DNA of 58,635 bases, taken from an uncultured Bacteroidota bacterium. Lineage in GTDB: Bacteria; Bacteroidota; Bacteroidia; UKL13-3. Below the pieces are notes generated by a model. It saw only the letters and a list, made by a program, of their open reading frames with translations, did not search any database and was not told the DNA's origin. Made by a program: the position numbers and the translations under genes. Location of the stretch: the NCBI GenBank assembly GCA_903898215.1, contig CAIUEQ010000126.1, positions 1-58,635 of the forward strand. Reading direction: 5' to 3'. Every line of letters begins with the position of its first letter. Position 1 is the stretch's first letter. Shown here in pieces: positions 42,986 through 52,429 of this stretch.

Positions 42986-44827
42986 CTACTCCACGGTAAC
43001 TGATTTTGCCAAATTTCTTGGTTGGTCAACATTACAACCTCTCATTACTGCAATATGATAGGAAAGTAACTGTAATGGAATTGTTGCAAGTAATGGTAAC
43101 ATCGATTCTTCGCATTGAGGGATGTAAATTACATAATCAGCATGATTTTTAATTTCAAGATCTCCTTCGGTAGCAATAGCAATAACGCGCCCTTTTCTGG
43201 CTTTAACTTCTTGAATATTACTGATTACTTTTTCGTAATAACTATGTTTGGTAGCAATTACTACAACAGGCATTTCTTCATCAATCAAAGCAATTGGCCC
43301 GTGCTTCATTTCGGCAGCAGGGTAACCTTCGGCATGGATATATGAAATTTCTTTTAACTTTAAAGCACCTTCGAGAGCAATTGGAAAACCATAACCGCGA
43401 CCTAAATACAATGCGTTTTTTGAATCTTTGAACTCTTCAGCAATCTGTTTTATCAATGGATCAGTTAGCAAAGTTTTTTCAACTTTTGCAGGAAGCGTTT
43501 CCATCTCAATTAATAATTCACGTAATCTTTGTGAGGTGAGCGTTCCTTTTTTCTGAGCAATTGAAAGTGCCATTAACAATAAAGCTGTAACCTGTGCGGT
43601 AAATGCTTTTGTAGATGCCACACCTATCTCAGGACCGGCATGGGTATATGCTCCGGCATCTGTAAAACGAGGAATTGATGAACCAACAACATTGCAAACT
43701 CCAAATACAGTAGCTCCTTTGCTTTTTGCTAATTCAATAGCGGCAAGTGTATCAGCAGTTTCTCCAGATTGAGAAATGGCTATTACAAAATCAGTTTCAT
43801 CTAAAATCGGATTTCTGTATCGAAATTCAGAGGCATATTCCACTTCAACAGGAATTCGGGCAAAGTCTTCAAATAAATATTCACCAACTAATCCCGCATG
43901 CCATGATGTTCCGCAGCCAATGATAATAATGCGTTTAATATTTTTGAGTTTATCTTCAAACATATCAACTCCGGCCATCGAAATTGTGGCATCCTTGATA
44001 TGTGTGCGGCCTCTAAAACTATCGAGAATAGAACGGGGTTGCTCGTAAATTTCTTTGAGCATGAAATGTTCGTAACCACCTTTTTCAATGCTTTCAAGGT
44101 TAATTTCAAGCTCTTGTATATAAGGGGTTTTTACAGTATTGTCAATTGTTTTAATGGTAAGTTCTGTTCCATTAATAATTGCAATTTCTCCATCTTGAAG
44201 ATAAACTACATTTTTGGTATACTCTAAAAATGGTGTAGCATCAGAAGCGATGAAATGTTCATTATCACCAATCCCGATTACCATAGGGCTGCCCTTCTTA
44301 GCACCGATTAAATAATTAGGATCCTTTTTTGATAAAATAACAATTGCGTATGCTCCAATCACCTGAGTGAGGGCCATTCTTACAGCTTCTTCAAATCCAA
44401 CATCATTATTTTTGTAAACTTCTTCTATAAGGTGAATTAATACTTCAGTATCGGTTTCACTTTTAAAAGTATGGCCACGCTTTGTTAAAGCCAACTTAAG
44501 GGAAACATAATTCTCGATGATTCCATTATGAATGATTGCAAACTCTTCTGAACCGGAAAGATGAGGATGAGCATTTAGGTCATTGGGTTCACCATGTGTA
44601 GCCCATCTAGTGTGGCCCATTCCGGTATTTGCATAAAGGTTTTTCCCTTTAATAATTTCTTCCAGTTCGGAAACCTTTCCGCTTTTTTTATAAATGATAA
44701 GTTCCTTTTCAGGGGTAAGCAATGCAATTCCTGAACTATCATATCCTCTATATTCAAGGCGTTTAAGTCCGTTTATAATAATTGGCGAAGCATCGCGATG
44801 GCCAATGTAGGCAACAATTCCACACAT
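42986..44827 (-). CDS. glmS: Glutamine-fructose-6-phosphate aminotransferase (isomerizing)
   Basis: A 613-residue enzyme that makes glucosamine 6-phosphate for peptidoglycan, LPS and bacillithiol. The N-terminal glutaminase begins MCGIVAYIGHRDASPI, with C2 exposed after Met removal. GHTRWATHGEP and a DTEVLIHLI stretch complete it. Two SIS domains follow (about 285-420 and 455-590), with IIIGCGTSWHAGLVGEYL and AEMKHGPIALID. The chain ends NLAKSVTVE, the normal terminus. It begins 3 bases after the DAHP synthase stop and is the last gene of a four-gene minus-strand operon. No riboswitch is seen ahead of it. Confidence 0.97.
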   Translation of the reverse strand: MCGIVAYIGHRDASPIIINGLKRLEYRGYDSSGIALLTPEKELIIYKKSGKVSELEEIIKGKNLYANTGMGHTRWATHGEPNDLNAHPHLSGSEEFAIIHNGIIENYVSLKLALTKRGHTFKSETDTEVLIHLIEEVYKNNDVGFEEAVRMALTQVIGAYAIVILSKKDPNYLIGAKKGSPMVIGIGDNEHFIASDATPFLEYTKNVVYLQDGEIAIINGTELTIKTIDNTVKTPYIQELEINLESIEKGGYEHFMLKEIYEQPRSILDSFRGRTHIKDATISMAGVDMFEDKLKNIKRIIIIGCGTSWHAGLVGEYLFEDFARIPVEVEYASEFRYRNPILDETDFVIAISQSGETADTLAAIELAKSKGATVFGVCNVVGSSIPRFTDAGAYTHAGPEIGVASTKAFTAQVTALLLMALSIAQKKGTLTSQRLRELLIEMETLPAKVEKTLLTDPLIKQIAEEFKDSKNALYLGRGYGFPIALEGALKLKEISYIHAEGYPAAEMKHGPIALIDEEMPVVVIATKHSYYEKVISNIQEVKARKGRVIAIATEGDLEIKNHADYVIYIPQCEESMLPLLATIPLQLLSYHIAVMRGCNVDQPRNLAKSVTVE

Positions 44828-44830
44828 AGG

Positions 44831-45871
44831 TTATATTGATTGAAGGTTTAAGACTGTATTATTTATAGGCAAAGTTTTTTTTCCGTATGGAAGATGAGGT
44901 AAAATATTGTTCACACCCTCCATTAAATCGGTAAATTCATTAAAATTCAATGCTTGTTCTTTATCAGATAATGCTTTTGCCGGTTCAGGATGAATTTCAA
45001 TGATAAGCCCATCGGCTCCTGCTGCTGTTGCGGCCAATGCCGCTGGTTTAACACGAGAAGCTATTCCTGTTCCATGGCTTGGGTCAGCAATAATTGGCAA
45101 ATGACTTAATTCTTTTATTAACGAAATAGCTCCAATATCCATCACGTTTCTGCTTTGTGGATCAAAGCTTCTGATGCCGCGTTCACAAAGAATAACATTT
45201 GAGTTTCCTCCACTTAAAATATACTCAGCAGCTAAAAGCCATTCATAAACTTTAGCATTCATGCCTCGCTTTAACAAAATAGGTTTATCAATTTTCCCTA
45301 ATTCATTTAGTAAGTAAAAATTATGCATGTTTCTGCTGCCTACTTGAAGGATTTCGGCATATTGATAAACATCATCAAGTAAAGTCAAATCAAGAATTTC
45401 GGTTACAACTTTTAAATGAAATTGCTGGGCCGCTTTATGTAATATTTTTAAACCATCAACTCCTAAACCTCTAAAGGAATAAGGAGATGTTCTTGGTTTA
45501 TAGGCGCCTCCTCTTATAAACTGTATCCCTGCTTTTGAGAGAAATTCTGCTGTTGAAAAAACTTGATCCTCATTCTCTACAGAACAAGGGCCAGCCATTA
45601 CAGTAAAAGTGTCCATACTGATTTCAATGGTATCAATTTTTACAGCTGTTTTAGCTTTCCAAATTTTACTTGGGAGTTGAAAGGGCGTGTCAATTTCAAA
45701 AACTGAATCAATCGCATTTTTGTTATTGAGTAATGTTACATCATTGAATTTTGGAAGAACAATGACATTTTCGTTTTCGATAAACTGAAAGGCAATTGAA
45801 AGGTTATTCAAAAGCTCGAATATTTCATTTATCTCATCCCTTGAGGAGTTGTTATTTAACTTTACAATCAT
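44831..45871 (-). CDS. aroF: 3-deoxy-7-phosphoheptulonate synthase (type I-beta)
   Basis: A 346-residue enzyme that condenses PEP with erythrose 4-phosphate, the first step of the shikimate pathway. The N-terminal ~70 residues look like the ferredoxin-like regulatory domain (MIVKLNNNSSRDEINEIFEL). The catalytic barrel holds VMAGPCSVENEDQV, FIRGGAYKPRTSPYSFRGLG, LKRGMNAKVYEWLLAAEYI and IADPSHGTGIASRV. This matches the Thermotoga-type I-beta class. Its ATG is one base from the DUF4270 stop, so the operon is tightly packed. Confidence 0.95.
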   Translation of the reverse strand: MIVKLNNNSSRDEINEIFELLNNLSIAFQFIENENVIVLPKFNDVTLLNNKNAIDSVFEIDTPFQLPSKIWKAKTAVKIDTIEISMDTFTVMAGPCSVENEDQVFSTAEFLSKAGIQFIRGGAYKPRTSPYSFRGLGVDGLKILHKAAQQFHLKVVTEILDLTLLDDVYQYAEILQVGSRNMHNFYLLNELGKIDKPILLKRGMNAKVYEWLLAAEYILSGGNSNVILCERGIRSFDPQSRNVMDIGAISLIKELSHLPIIADPSHGTGIASRVKPAALAATAAGADGLIIEIHPEPAKALSDKEQALNFNEFTDLMEGVNNILPHLPYGKKTLPINNTVLNLQSI

Positions 45872-45872
45872 C

Positions 45873-47255
45873 TTATTTTATAACAGAATAACTAAGATTA
45901 AGTTTCACATCTTTTGTGTTGATTACGGCTCTGCTCGAACCAAATCCGTTCATGTAATCATCCGCAGGAATAATTAAATTCATTCCATAGTTGATGCTTT
46001 TACCAGTTTGGTGAAAAGTGGTTAGCAGGTGTTGAACATGTCTGGTAATATTAAAAGAATATTGACCTTTCCCATTTACTACAGTGTAAGTTCCTCCATA
46101 ATAACTTGTAGGGTTTATTTCTAAAAAATCTTCCAAGAAAGAAATTCTTCCAATGGAATCTGCATTTTGAAGCCATAAATTATTGGGAGCTTTATAAACT
46201 GCGTCATCTTTTCCGTCAGCAAGTGTAAATACGATTTGAGCTCCAATTACAGCAATATCATGGTCCTTAGCGATATTATCAATATTTGGCATGAGTACCC
46301 TTGTTTTTATTCCTGCGTTTGATTGTACATAACTTTCATTATTCGCAGAAGGCGTTTTGCTCATGTAAGGTTGTAATGGGAGTGAAGTAGAATGCGTATA
46401 TTGATTAGTAATAACATCAGAAGGTGCAATCGGAAATATTTGTTTGTATTTGCCTCCATAATAAACGGCTATTCCACTCACTAGTGAAGAGCGAGGATTA
46501 AGGTATAAAATTGCCCCTTGACCAGGAAATAGTCTCGATTCAGGAGTTTGGGCCAAAATTGCTAAACCGTTAATATAGCTTTGAAATGCAGTGTTCGACA
46601 AAAAGGCTCCAGCAGATTCTGCTCGTTGAAGTTTATTAACAAATGCGGAGCTTAATTTTATTCGAATATGTGGAATTAAAGTAGTTGTAAGCCCTCCGTA
46701 TGTTTCATAAACACTGTCTGTAAAATTAAATGTTGAAGAAAAATATCCAATTGAAGGAGGTAAAACACGGCTACCTATTTCTGAAATTTGATAATTTCGG
46801 TTTGAAAAATATCCTGAATCATATGAAGAAGACAACTGCTCCTTAAGTTCGTATACTGAAATATCCTGTGATGTGGAGATGTTTCCATAATAGGAATTGC
46901 TTGAAACAAACCCTAATTGTAACACAACTGAATCAATGGTTGCGCCATTAAAACCAAAACCACTTGGCAAACTAAATTGAGTATATATATTCGATTTTGT
47001 TTTTCCAAAAATGGGGTCATTCATATCTCCCAGCATAAAAAAACTTAACGCTTTTGTGGGAATTGAATCACATTTTGAACTAAATAAAATGAGGGAAGTG
47101 GTATCGTTTGATAATACAGTAAAACCATTGAGAGTGCCAATAAAACCTGCACCTATTGTGTTGGAGTTATCCTTTTTACAGGCAGTAAAAAGAAAAACAG
47201 AAACAAGAAACGTTATAATAAACTGCTTAGTTCTGTCTTTCGAGTAAACTATCAT
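45873..47255 (-). CDS. DUF4270 family lipoprotein
   Basis: A 460-residue exported lipoprotein. The signal peptide ends in LFTACKK, with a lipidated Cys. The body fits DUF4270: an early NTIGAGFIG, PIFGKTKSNIYTQF and TIDSVVLQLGF, and several long beta-rich segments. Function is unknown; it is probably outer-membrane associated. ATG 47255 is used; ATG 47273 adds six residues. Either choice overlaps the end of the upstream GT5 gene (by 29 or 47 bases), an unusually long overlap that points to coupled translation. Confidence 0.86.
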   Translation of the reverse strand: MIVYSKDRTKQFIITFLVSVFLFTACKKDNSNTIGAGFIGTLNGFTVLSNDTTSLILFSSKCDSIPTKALSFFMLGDMNDPIFGKTKSNIYTQFSLPSGFGFNGATIDSVVLQLGFVSSNSYYGNISTSQDISVYELKEQLSSSYDSGYFSNRNYQISEIGSRVLPPSIGYFSSTFNFTDSVYETYGGLTTTLIPHIRIKLSSAFVNKLQRAESAGAFLSNTAFQSYINGLAILAQTPESRLFPGQGAILYLNPRSSLVSGIAVYYGGKYKQIFPIAPSDVITNQYTHSTSLPLQPYMSKTPSANNESYVQSNAGIKTRVLMPNIDNIAKDHDIAVIGAQIVFTLADGKDDAVYKAPNNLWLQNADSIGRISFLEDFLEINPTSYYGGTYTVVNGKGQYSFNITRHVQHLLTTFHQTGKSINYGMNLIIPADDYMNGFGSSRAVINTKDVKLNLSYSVIK

Positions 47256-48045
47256 AGAGTTCGATATAATCATTCACGTATCCATCACCGTTTTTGTGGT
47301 CCATAAAGATTTTACCTTTTTGTTTCTTCATGAAACTTGAAACTTCAGGATCAATATCTAAACTACATTTTACTATCGCATCTGAATGTGCTATTCCGGA
47401 TTTGTATAAAGCTGAACAAGAGGAGTCATCTAAAGATGAAACTTGTTTATTGTCCAAAGAATTAAGGCTTGCTTTTTTTGCAAAATCTTTTCCCAGAGTA
47501 GCTTCAAATTGATTTTCGAAAACAGAATAAACAACTTTCGCATTGCGAAACACAGGTTCGTCTTTGTACAATGTTTTTAAATAGAGAGGAACTAGACTCG
47601 TCATCCATCCATGACAATGGATAATATCGGGCTGCCATCCTAGTTTTTTAACGGTTTCGAGTGCACCTTTACAAAAGAAAATGGTTCTCTCATCGTTATC
47701 AGCATAAAATTCATTATTCTCATTTGAGTAAACAAATTTGCGATGGAAATAATCTTCATTATCCAAAAAATACACTTGCATTTTAGCCTCAGGCAATGAC
47801 GCAACCTTAATAGTAAGGGGATTGTCATTATCCTCAATTGTAATGTTAATACCCGATAGCCTAACAACCTCGTGAAGCCTGTTACGTCTTTCATTGATAC
47901 ATCCAAAACGGGGCATTAAAACCCTTATTTCATTATCCTTCTCCTGAATCGCTTGCGGTAATCGTCTTGCTAATTCGCCAACACTGCTAACTTGTAGATA
48001 AGGGGTCATTTCTGAAGAAATGAACAAAACTTTCTTTTTTGCCAT
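47227..48045 (-). CDS. Half-length GT5 (glycogen/starch synthase-like) protein
   Basis: A 272-residue protein that matches only the N-terminal Rossmann half of glycogen synthase: KVLFISSEMTPY, VLMPRFGCINERR, YFLDNEDYFHR, FFCKGALETVKKLGWQPDIIHCHGW and YSVFEN. The ADP-glucose KTGGLGDV loop reads QVSSVGEL (residues 18-25), and the whole C-terminal donor-binding domain is missing (normal length about 480). Glucosyl transfer is therefore unlikely. The ATG at 48045 is preferred; the TTG at 48072 lies inside the promoter box. First gene of the DUF4270-aroF-glmS operon, divergent from panC. Confidence 0.85.
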   Translation of the reverse strand: MAKKKVLFISSEMTPYLQVSSVGELARRLPQAIQEKDNEIRVLMPRFGCINERRNRLHEVVRLSGINITIEDNDNPLTIKVASLPEAKMQVYFLDNEDYFHRKFVYSNENNEFYADNDERTIFFCKGALETVKKLGWQPDIIHCHGWMTSLVPLYLKTLYKDEPVFRNAKVVYSVFENQFEATLGKDFAKKASLNSLDNKQVSSLDDSSCSALYKSGIAHSDAIVKCSLDIDPEVSSFMKKQKGKIFMDHKNGDGYVNDYIELYDSLLERQN

Positions 48046-48069
48046 AGAATTTGTGCTTAAAAAAGTATA

Positions 48070-48077
48070 CAAAGTTA
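48070..48077 (-). promoter_or_regulatory. -7 box (TAnnTTTG) of the GT5-DUF4270-aroF-glmS operon
   Basis: On the minus strand the sequence TAACTTTG matches the TAnnTTTG consensus and stands 25 bases before the ATG at 48045. The -33 position holds only a TAATG-like match. The box overlaps the TTG at 48070-48072, which argues against that codon as a start. Confidence 0.45.
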
Positions 48078-48159
48078 GTTAAAAAGCTAAAATTTTCATT
48101 AATATTCGCCCCAAATTAATAGCAGTATTTTATAATATATAGATAATCAGCACACTAAC

Positions 48160-49014
48160 TTGAAATTATTTAAAGAAATTAGTTCTTTAAGGAACTTTTT
48201 GAACGAAAAAAGATTGAATGGTATTACCAAAATTGGATTTGTGCCAACTATGGGAGCACTTCACGAGGGTCATATTTCCTTAATAAATGCTTCTAAGATT
48301 CAAAATCAACTTACCGTTTGCAGTATTTTTGTTAACCCAACTCAATTTAACAATACTGATGATCTTGCAAAATATCCTAAACCAATTGAGGATGATATTA
48401 ATCTTTTAATTGAAAATGGGTGTGATGTTCTTTTCTTTCCAGAAGTAAGTGAGATGTATTTGAATGATGAGGTTAAAAAAAGTGTGGATTATGGAAATAT
48501 CACCAACTATTTTGAGGGTAAATTTCGAAAAGGTCATTTCGATGGTGTAGTAATGATAGTCAAAAAGTTTTTTCAAATAATTGAACCGGATAATACTTAT
48601 TTTGGTCAAAAAGACTATCAGCAATGTATGGTCGTTGAAAAATTAATTCAAGAGAACAATTTAAATATTCAACTTCATGTTTGTCCAACTCTTAGAGAAA
48701 ATGACGGCTTGGCAAAAAGTTCAAGAAATGTAAGGTTAACAGCAGAAGAACGTGAAATTGCAACTATAATCCCCAATACACTATATTATATTAAAGATGC
48801 TTTGCAAAAAAAGCCATTAAAGGAAATACTTATAAATGCAAGGCAACAAATTACAGCAGGGTCAAATCTAATGAAGCTTGAATACCTTGAAATTATTGAC
48901 GCAAAAAGCCTCAATCCACTTTCAGAAATAAATGAAACAACTCATGCCGTTGCATTAATAGCAGCATGGTGTGGAAATATTCGTTTAATTGATAACTTAA
49001 TTTTAACCGAATAA
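48160..49014 (+). CDS. panC: Pantoate-beta-alanine ligase
   Basis: A 284-residue ATP-dependent enzyme that makes pantothenate for CoA. GFVPTMGALHEGHISLI holds the nucleotide-binding HxGH-type motif, followed by SIFVNPTQFN, FEGKFRKGHFDGVVMIV (KMSKS-region equivalent), FGQKDYQQCMVVE and GLAKSSRNVRL. The frame starts with TTG at 48160, giving MKLFKEISSLRNFL, the usual PanC beginning, and no ATG offers an alternative. Divergent from the GT5 operon. panD and panB are not present. A 27-base gap leads to lutB. Confidence 0.95.
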   Translation: MKLFKEISSLRNFLNEKRLNGITKIGFVPTMGALHEGHISLINASKIQNQLTVCSIFVNPTQFNNTDDLAKYPKPIEDDINLLIENGCDVLFFPEVSEMYLNDEVKKSVDYGNITNYFEGKFRKGHFDGVVMIVKKFFQIIEPDNTYFGQKDYQQCMVVEKLIQENNLNIQLHVCPTLRENDGLAKSSRNVRLTAEEREIATIIPNTLYYIKDALQKKPLKEILINARQQITAGSNLMKLEYLEIIDAKSLNPLSEINETTHAVALIAAWCGNIRLIDNLILTE

Positions 49015-49041
49015 CAGAAATATTCTTTTACTTTGAATTGA

Positions 49042-50412
49042 ATGAGCACACAGGAGGAATTTCTTCAGGCAGCAGAAGCCATTGTTTTTGATCTCGATTA
49101 TCGCAAAAGGATAACCGATAATATCGCTAATTATGAAGCGGCTTTTGTAAAAGGTTTGGAGCAATATTCAAACCTAGAACTTGCCCGTGAGCGTGCAGCT
49201 TTTATCAAATGGAAAGTAACCGAAAACCTTGATAAATATTTAATAGAATTTGAAGCAAGTGTGATGCGCAGAGGCGGGAAAGTGATATGGGCGCATGACG
49301 TTGAAACAGCACAAAATGAAATTGAACAGATCATGAATCGTGTTCAAGCTAAAACCATTGTAAAAAGTAAATCAATGGTGTGCGAAGAAATAGAACTCAA
49401 TAAATTTTTACGCAAAAAAGGATTAAGTGTTTACGAAACGGATCTTGGTGAGTATATCGTTGATATGGCAGGCGAAGCGCCTTTTCACATTGTAACTCCA
49501 GCAATGCATAAAAACACCAAAGATATTGCTAAACTGCTAAATGAAAAGATCAGTTCTTCTCTCGATGCTGATGCAGCAGAATTGAGCAATGATGTGAGAA
49601 ATGAATTACGAGATAAATTTTTAAATGCAGATGTTGGAATTACCGGAGCCAACTTTTTAATTGCCGATAGCGGGATGGTTTCTATTACCGAAAACGAGGG
49701 CAACGCAAGACTTGCATTTACTTTTGCAAAAACTCATATTGTTATTGCAGGAATTGAAAAAGTAATTCCTACCGTAAACGATCTCGACTTGTTTTTTCCT
49801 ATGCTTGCATCCTATGGGACGGGCCAAAAAATAACAGCATATAATTCAATCGTTGGGCCACGCAATAATGACGATGATGATTATACAGGCAACTTTTTTG
49901 TTATACTTATTGATAACGGTCGTTCAAATTTATTGGCCCAGGCAGAACAACGACAAGCTCTAGGATGTATTAAATGCGGAGCATGTTTAAATGTTTGCCC
50001 TGTTTTTAAAAATATCGGAGGGCATACCTACGATACTGTTTATAATGGCCCTATCGGCTCGGTTACAAGTATTCATACCAATGGAATTAAGGAATTTAAG
50101 CATTTAAGTTTTGCATCGCCACTCTGCGGAAAATGCACAGATATTTGTCCTGTAAAAATTGATATCCATAATCATCTGGTAAGAAACAGAAGAGATATTA
50201 TTAATGCGGGAGATACAACTGGCGGAGAAAAACTTGTTTGGTTTACATGGAAGAAGATGATGCAAAATCGAAAAACAATGAATAAGGGAGTAAGTATAAA
50301 AAACTTTATGCTTAAACAATTCTTTAAAACTTCATGGGGTGAACGCAGAGAGTTTCCAAAAGTTGCGGAAAAATCATTTAATCAATTGTGGCGTGAAAGA
50401 TTTGGCCAATAA
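49042..50412 (+). CDS. lutB: LutB-like LUD/iron-sulfur protein
   Basis: A 456-residue cytoplasmic protein of the LutB/YkgF family, part of the LutABC lactate oxidation system. The LUD domain covers about residues 65-300 (KSMVCEEIELNKFL, GITGANFLIADSGMVSITENEGNARL). Two 4Fe-4S clusters follow: C-x2-C-x2-C-x3-C near 309-320 (CIKCGACLNVC) and near 360 (LCGKCTDICP). A C-terminal region holds GGEKLVWFTWKKMM. lutA and lutC are not adjacent, so here the gene stands without its usual partners. Confidence 0.92.
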   Translation: MSTQEEFLQAAEAIVFDLDYRKRITDNIANYEAAFVKGLEQYSNLELARERAAFIKWKVTENLDKYLIEFEASVMRRGGKVIWAHDVETAQNEIEQIMNRVQAKTIVKSKSMVCEEIELNKFLRKKGLSVYETDLGEYIVDMAGEAPFHIVTPAMHKNTKDIAKLLNEKISSSLDADAAELSNDVRNELRDKFLNADVGITGANFLIADSGMVSITENEGNARLAFTFAKTHIVIAGIEKVIPTVNDLDLFFPMLASYGTGQKITAYNSIVGPRNNDDDDYTGNFFVILIDNGRSNLLAQAEQRQALGCIKCGACLNVCPVFKNIGGHTYDTVYNGPIGSVTSIHTNGIKEFKHLSFASPLCGKCTDICPVKIDIHNHLVRNRRDIINAGDTTGGEKLVWFTWKKMMQNRKTMNKGVSIKNFMLKQFFKTSWGERREFPKVAEKSFNQLWRERFGQ

Positions 50413-50433
50413 TACAATTGCTTAATTATTCAA

Positions 50434-52374
50434 TTAATAAACTCTTCGTAATAAAAACTCTTTTTTAGGAGCAATTACCAAAGGAACTTTTTCAACGATT
50501 ACAGAACTGGTATCTAAACCAAATGCTTTAACTTCAGTGAGGGCAAACTTATCTAAAGTAAAATATAAATCCATGATGATTCGCTCATATGCCGACAGTT
50601 CATTTTCGTATGAAAGATGACGTTGCAAAACAACAAATCTAAAATCACCGGTAATATTCTGTTTACTCAATGAGGTGTATCTTGATGTAACGTCTACTTC
50701 ATGATTTTTCATCAAGTCTTCAATTACTTTTCTGAAATAGAAATTTATTTTTTGTTCAACTCTGAAACCTAATTTAAACTCAACTTTTATTACGTCTTGC
50801 GGAACAACAAAATCAACTTTATATTCCATGGTATATGGTTTATCATCCACATGAATATGTACAAACCAATAAATATCGGCACGTTTAGGTTGCTTCTGCA
50901 AAATTGAATACATGATTTTTGATTCCACATCCATCAAATGATCAGCACTTGTTAAATATACTAAGTGGGTGGCAAATTTTGGAACAGAAGTATCGTGACT
51001 TAGCTCCTGTAATGTTGGAAGATAATCTCTAAGGTTTACAAATTCTGTCAATCGGTTTTTAATTTTCCTTCCTTTAAACCAGATCCACATTACACCGATA
51101 AACCCTAAACTGATAAGCAAGGTAACCCAACCACCATGAGAAAATTTCTGAAGATTGGCAACCAAAAACGCCATTTCGATGGATAGGTAAACCAAAAGTA
51201 TAATGCCCACAAACCAGCGTGGAGCTTTTATTTTGCGAAGATAATTTGATAATAAAAAAGTTGTCATCAACATAGCGATGGTAATTGCTAAACCATAAGC
51301 CGCACCCATGTTTGCTGATTCTTTAAAATATAAAACCACACCTATACATCCTAACCATAAGATCCAATTGGCACTTGGCACATATAATTGTCCTTTGGTT
51401 TCTGTTGGATATTTAACGGTAACTTTTGGCCACACATTTAATCGCAACGCTTCCGAAATTAAAGTAAACGAACCACTGATGAGTGCCTGACTGGCAATAA
51501 TTGCAGCGGCAGTAGCAATGATAATTCCCGGCAAAAGAAACCAAGAAGGCATAATTGAAAAAAATGGATTGAGGTCGTGAAAAGATTTTCCTTCAAACTG
51601 AAGTAGCCATGCTCCTTGACCTAAATAATTTAAAACCAAAGCGATTTTCACAAATATCCAACTCACGCGAATATTTTTCCGTCCGCAATGACCCAAGTCT
51701 GAATACAATGCTTCAGCTCCTGTAGTACATAGAAATACAGCACCTAATAACCAAAAACCTTCAGGATAATTTACCAATAAATTATACGCATAGTATGGGT
51801 TTAGCGAGGCAAGAATTTTTGGATCGTGAGTCATCGACATCAACCCCAATATAGCAAGCATCGAAAACCAAATCAACATCATTGGGCCAAAAGCCTTTCC
51901 AACAATGGTTGTTCCAACACGTTGAATAAAAAACAGCAGGGTGATAATTACTAAAACAATAGGTAATGTTGGGATATTAGCTTCTATCATTCTTAGTCCT
52001 TCAACTGCGGATGCAACAGAAATTGGTGGAGTAATAATTCCATCGGCAAGCAATGCGCAACCACCAACAATAGCCGGGAAAATAAGATAAGGTTTTCGTC
52101 TGCGGATTAAAGCGTAAAGAGAAAAAATTCCACCCTCACCATTATTATCAGCACGAAGAGTAATGATTACATATTTTAAAGTTGTTTGTAAGGTGAGCGT
52201 CCAAAAAATACAGGAAAGGGCTCCATATATCAATTCTTTGGAAATCACCCTATCGGTAATAATCTCTTTAACCACATAAAGCGGAGAGGTACCAATGTCT
52301 CCGTATATAATGCCAAGCGTAACCAGTAATCCGGCTGCACTCAACTTATGCATCTTACTATGACTCTCGCTCAC
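50434..52374 (-). CDS. kup: KUP-family potassium transporter
   Basis: A 646-residue inner-membrane K+ uptake protein. The hallmark GIIYGDIGTSPLYV lies close to the N terminus, followed by about 12 transmembrane helices to residue ~425 (for example NNGEGGIFSLYALIRR, GGCALLADGIITPPISVASAVEGL and TGAEALYSDLGHCG). A long cytoplasmic C-terminal tail completes it. The frame opens with GTG at 52374 (MSESHSKMHKLSAAG); an in-frame ATG at 52353 is also possible and would keep the core intact. A promoter lies between recQ and this gene. Convergent with lutB. Confidence 0.95.
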   Translation of the reverse strand: MSESHSKMHKLSAAGLLVTLGIIYGDIGTSPLYVVKEIITDRVISKELIYGALSCIFWTLTLQTTLKYVIITLRADNNGEGGIFSLYALIRRRKPYLIFPAIVGGCALLADGIITPPISVASAVEGLRMIEANIPTLPIVLVIITLLFFIQRVGTTIVGKAFGPMMLIWFSMLAILGLMSMTHDPKILASLNPYYAYNLLVNYPEGFWLLGAVFLCTTGAEALYSDLGHCGRKNIRVSWIFVKIALVLNYLGQGAWLLQFEGKSFHDLNPFFSIMPSWFLLPGIIIATAAAIIASQALISGSFTLISEALRLNVWPKVTVKYPTETKGQLYVPSANWILWLGCIGVVLYFKESANMGAAYGLAITIAMLMTTFLLSNYLRKIKAPRWFVGIILLVYLSIEMAFLVANLQKFSHGGWVTLLISLGFIGVMWIWFKGRKIKNRLTEFVNLRDYLPTLQELSHDTSVPKFATHLVYLTSADHLMDVESKIMYSILQKQPKRADIYWFVHIHVDDKPYTMEYKVDFVVPQDVIKVEFKLGFRVEQKINFYFRKVIEDLMKNHEVDVTSRYTSLSKQNITGDFRFVVLQRHLSYENELSAYERIIMDLYFTLDKFALTEVKAFGLDTSSVIVEKVPLVIAPKKEFLLRRVY

Positions 52375-52391
52375 AAAATAAAATTATTACG

Positions 52392-52421
52392 CAAATGTAT
52401 AAAGAAAATGACACCCACAAT
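52392..52421 (-). promoter_or_regulatory. Bacteroidota-type promoter of kup
   Basis: On the minus strand, ATTG (52421-52418) and TACATTTG (52399-52392) match the -33 and TAnnTTTG boxes with 18 bases between. The GTG start at 52374 is 17 bases downstream of the box and the ATG at 52353 about 38. This places a promoter inside the 55-base recQ-kup gap. Confidence 0.5.
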
Positions 52422-52429
52422 TTTTTTAA

